From assembly GCA_029782215.1 (NCBI GenBank), contig JAKOVD010000079.1:1-64000 (forward strand): a stretch of DNA of 64,000 nucleotides, given 5' to 3'. The position numbers and the translations under genes were made by a program. Origin of the DNA: Chloroflexota bacterium. Lineage in GTDB: Bacteria; Chloroflexota; Anaerolineae; J102. The notes under the pieces are model-generated. The model had not been told where the DNA came from. It ran no database searches and worked only from the letters and a program-made list of their open reading frames with translations. Shown here in pieces: positions 61,810 through 64,000 of this stretch; position 1 is the first letter of the stretch, and each line of letters begins with the position of its first letter.

Positions 61810-63081
61810 ATGGCTATCCGGCGTCTTCTCCCCTATGGCCTGCTGATGGCCACCGCATTCGTGACCATCGTGCCACTGCGAGGTCGCGCCGGGGCGCCTG
61901 CCGCCAGCCTTCGACCCGCCACAGAAGTCATCGTGCTGAGCCAGGGCGTCAACGGCTATGCCGGCGCCACCGACACCTGGGTTGACTCAGCCCATCCCTC
62001 GACCAACTACGGCAACCAGGCGCAGCTCGAGGTGCACGGCGCTGGCGAGGCAGGAATACTGCTGCGTTTCGATCTCAGCTCACTGCCCGCTGGCATCGAC
62101 ATCCAGCACGCCACCCTGCAGCTCAAGGTTCAAGGCCGTTCTGATACCGTGGGCCTGCCGGTAGCTGCGTACCGCCTCCGCCGCTCCTGGTCCGAAGACA
62201 CGGCGACATGGCTCCAGGCCGACAACGGCGTCCCTTGGGCGAGCCCTGGCGCCTCTGACCCCCTGCTCGACCGCTATCCGGACCCTCTCGACGTCACGAC
62301 ACTGGATCAAATTGCCGCCAGCTACCAGTGGGACATCACGAACGCCGTGCAGGACTGGCAGGAGGCGCCCACCGCCAACGAGGGCCTTATTCTCGCCACT
62401 GCGGGCGACACCCCGACCATTTACATGCTGTACTCGTCGGAATCAGTCAATTTCGACCTGCGTCCCAAGCTTGTCGTCGAGTATGTCAGCCAGCCAGCGA
62501 CGGCGACCCCCACCGCCACCGACACGCCCACGGCGACGCCCACACCAGGACTGCCGACGACGACGCCTACGCCTACCGCCACCGCTACGTCCACCCCCAC
62601 CCCAACCCTGACGCCCACCCCTTCTGACACCGACACCGTCACCCCTACACCCACAGCGACGCCTTTTGGCCTGGCCGTAGACCAGGCCATAGAGGCCTCG
62701 TGCGATCAGGGCTACGAAGGCGACACGCGCACCTGGCCGGCACGGGTCACGACCTACACCTCTTGCCGTCCCGCCTGGCCCGAATCGGGACCCGAGGCCA
62801 TTTACAGGCTGAACCTGGACCAGGCCAGCGACCTCTCGGTGCAGTTGGTGTATGCCCCGGATGGCACCGATCTGGACATCTTCCTTCTCGCCGGTTCAAC
62901 GCCTGATAGCTGTCTCGCCGGTGAGGATGCTTCGCTGGTAAGGTCTCAGTTCCAGCCGGGCGCCTACTACCTGGTGGTGGACGGCTACCAGGGCAGCGCC
63001 GGGCACTTCCATCTGCAGATCGCCTGCGGCAACCGCGTGGGCCTGCTCAATTACTTGCCCATCTACCTCCGCAGCCACTAA
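61810..63081 (+). CDS. Secreted DNRLRE/PPC-like protein with Thr-Pro linker and LPIYLR end
   Basis: A 423-residue protein: basic-hydrophobic leader (IRRLLPYGLLMATAFVTIVP), a DNRLRE-type domain (about 45-230: [41 protein letters not shown]-like), a 55-residue Thr-Pro linker (about 62495-62670), a PPC-like beta domain (about 285-410: IYRLNLDQASDLSVQLVY, TDLDIFLLAGS, GAYYLVVDGYQGSAG) and the end YLPIYLRSH. The architecture repeats modules of the giant protein in miniature. ATG 61810 precedes the leader directly; an ATG eight codons earlier is possible. A TATACT at 61739 and the inverted repeat TGACAAAACTGTCA at 61681-61694 may control it. Confidence 0.85.
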   Translation: MAIRRLLPYGLLMATAFVTIVPLRGRAGAPAASLRPATEVIVLSQGVNGYAGATDTWVDSAHPSTNYGNQAQLEVHGAGEAGILLRFDLSSLPAGIDIQHATLQLKVQGRSDTVGLPVAAYRLRRSWSEDTATWLQADNGVPWASPGASDPLLDRYPDPLDVTTLDQIAASYQWDITNAVQDWQEAPTANEGLILATAGDTPTIYMLYSSESVNFDLRPKLVVEYVSQPATATPTATDTPTATPTPGLPTTTPTPTATATSTPTPTLTPTPSDTDTVTPTPTATPFGLAVDQAIEASCDQGYEGDTRTWPARVTTYTSCRPAWPESGPEAIYRLNLDQASDLSVQLVYAPDGTDLDIFLLAGSTPDSCLAGEDASLVRSQFQPGAYYLVVDGYQGSAGHFHLQIACGNRVGLLNYLPIYLRSH

Positions 63082-63118
63082 TCCTCAGCTCACGGCTCGC
63101 GTTCCCTTCATTACGCCC

Positions 63119-64000
63119 ATGCGCCCCTCTCTTACCTTCGTCCTGGCTCTCCTGGCCCTGACCCTGCTGGCTGCACCGGTATGGATCGCCGGGGCCAGCC
63201 AGGCAGCCGAACCGGAAACGCCTGACAGTGTGGGCGATTGGACCCGGCAGACCACCCACACCAGCGTCGACCTTTTCGACGTGCAGTTTCTCAACGAGCA
63301 GACCGGCTACGGAGCGGGCGCTGGCGGCGTTCTGTTGTATACCACGGTCGCAGGTCAGGATTGGGTACAGCTTCCCACAGGAACCAACGACCGCATCGAA
63401 GCCGTGCGCTTTGTTGACAACATGCACGGCTGGATCGCCGGCGCCAACGGCTTGCTGCGCTCCACCACCGACGGCGGCGCTACGTGGCAACCCTATCCGA
63501 CCTTATTGCCCAGCGATCTTCACGCTCTCGCCTTTGTCGCTTCCGATCGCGGTTGGGCTGGCGGCGATGCCGGTGCCCTCTACCGCTATGATGGCGCTGG
63601 CTGGTCCCTTCTCAGTATCCCCGGCAATCCGGACATCACCACCCTGGCCTTCGTCGATCGGCAGGTAGGCTGGGCAGGGGCCGGCGGGGCGATCTTTCAC
63701 ACCACGAACGGCGGCGATAGCTGGACCAAACAGGTCGTAAGCCCCTCCAACCACATCGATGACTTTGCGTTTCTGAACGCCAATGAAGCCTGGGCCGTTG
63801 GCTCCGGCGGGCTCATCATGCACACGATCGATGGCGGCGGCGCCTGGACCTTGCAGACCAGTGGCGTGCAGGCCGATCTGCATGGGATCGCCTTCGCTTC
63901 CGCGGAAACCGGCTCGGCCGTCGGTGATGGCGGGGTGGCCCTGCAGACCACCGATGCGGGTGAAAGCTGGCAGCGCGACAATCCCGGCACGGGCTTCGAT
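63119..64000 (+). CDS. Secreted YCF48-like beta-propeller protein, 3' end beyond the window
   Basis: The frame is open from ATG 63119 to the window edge (294 codons). A signal peptide (LTFVLALLALTLLAAPVWIAG) is followed by repeated blades of the pattern 'V.F.d...GWaaG..G.l..TtDGG.tW' (for example FVDNMHGWIAGANGLLRSTT, LAFVDRQVGWAGAGGAIFHT, AFLNANEAWAVGSGGLIMHT). At least six such repeats are visible. Such propellers are related to the photosystem assembly factor YCF48 and to BNR proteins but in heterotrophs are general extracellular scaffolds. It is 37 bases after the DNRLRE gene and may be cotranscribed. Confidence 0.85.
   Translation, partial: MRPSLTFVLALLALTLLAAPVWIAGASQAAEPETPDSVGDWTRQTTHTSVDLFDVQFLNEQTGYGAGAGGVLLYTTVAGQDWVQLPTGTNDRIEAVRFVDNMHGWIAGANGLLRSTTDGGATWQPYPTLLPSDLHALAFVASDRGWAGGDAGALYRYDGAGWSLLSIPGNPDITTLAFVDRQVGWAGAGGAIFHTTNGGDSWTKQVVSPSNHIDDFAFLNANEAWAVGSGGLIMHTIDGGGAWTLQTSGVQADLHGIAFASAETGSAVGDGGVALQTTDAGESWQRDNPGTGFD

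Noticed and set aside
1..64000. tRNA or rRNA genes
   Set aside because: No T-loop-like GGTTCGAATCC patterns with matching cloverleaf arms and no rRNA motifs were seen by eye.

Overview
This 64 kb window looks like a chromosomal segment of a member of the Chloroflexota, probably an Anaerolineae- or Caldilineae-like lineage. The evidence is indirect: high GC, secreted proteins with very long Thr-Pro linkers that end in or carry a short LPLxLR-type motif, mevalonate kinase, two F420-related genes (cofE- and npdG-like), and a PTPS paralog with Glu in place of the catalytic Cys, a variant described in Chloroflexi. No rRNA, tRNA, CRISPR array or complete insertion sequence was seen.

Layout. 1-5.3 kb: the 3' end of a gene entering from the left, a secreted adhesin-like protein whose C-terminus runs into it, and a one-component-spaced histidine kinase/NarL-type regulator pair. 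5.7-15.4 kb: mevalonate kinase, then a LacI-regulated sugar locus (regulator, fused ABC ATPase, UROD-like protein, binding protein, permease, second UROD-like protein, unusual galactokinase) with a textbook promoter followed directly by a perfect 30-bp palindrome. 15.4-21.7 kb: membrane protein, DUF58 protein, DUF4129 protein, RNase H-like exonuclease, SIMPL lipoprotein, bidirectional terminator. 21.7-33.5 kb: NYN-LOTUS protein, then two lipid-type membrane genes facing a tight minus-strand cluster of GTP cyclohydrolase II, RibD-type reductase, zinc-less MDR dehydrogenase, PTPS-like protein, glycosyltransferase, small membrane protein and methyltransferase, with an M3 peptidase upstream. 33.6-39.4 kb: M16C peptidase, exosortase, EpsI-like protein and two SCO proteins. 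39.4-51.4 kb: two paralogous GH-like surface proteins, one of 2946 residues with seven Thr-Pro tracts, separated by a selD gene that is itself interrupted by an in-frame UGA at the active-site position. 51.8-57.7 kb: a TPP-riboswitch-controlled thiamine uptake and pyrophosphorylation operon containing an extra methyltransferase. 57.7-64 kb: membrane-fused subtilase, F420 genes, a third Thr-Pro/LPxxLR surface protein and a truncated YCF48-like beta-propeller protein.

How the parts may work together. The thiamine operon is the best understood: uptake followed by conversion to TPP, shut off by TPP. The sugar locus probably imports and phosphorylates an uncharacterised sugar or polyol. The 24-31.6 kb block is the strongest candidate for an undescribed pathway: pyrimidine/pterin-forming enzymes sit with a glycosyltransferase, a methyltransferase, a CDP-alcohol phosphatidyltransferase and a flippase-like protein, suggesting a decorated pterin- or pyrimidine-type metabolite, possibly membrane associated. 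The exosortase pair next to Thr-Pro-linker proteins with a shared terminal motif is a second candidate, for surface protein sorting. All functional links between clusters are inference from order and spacing.
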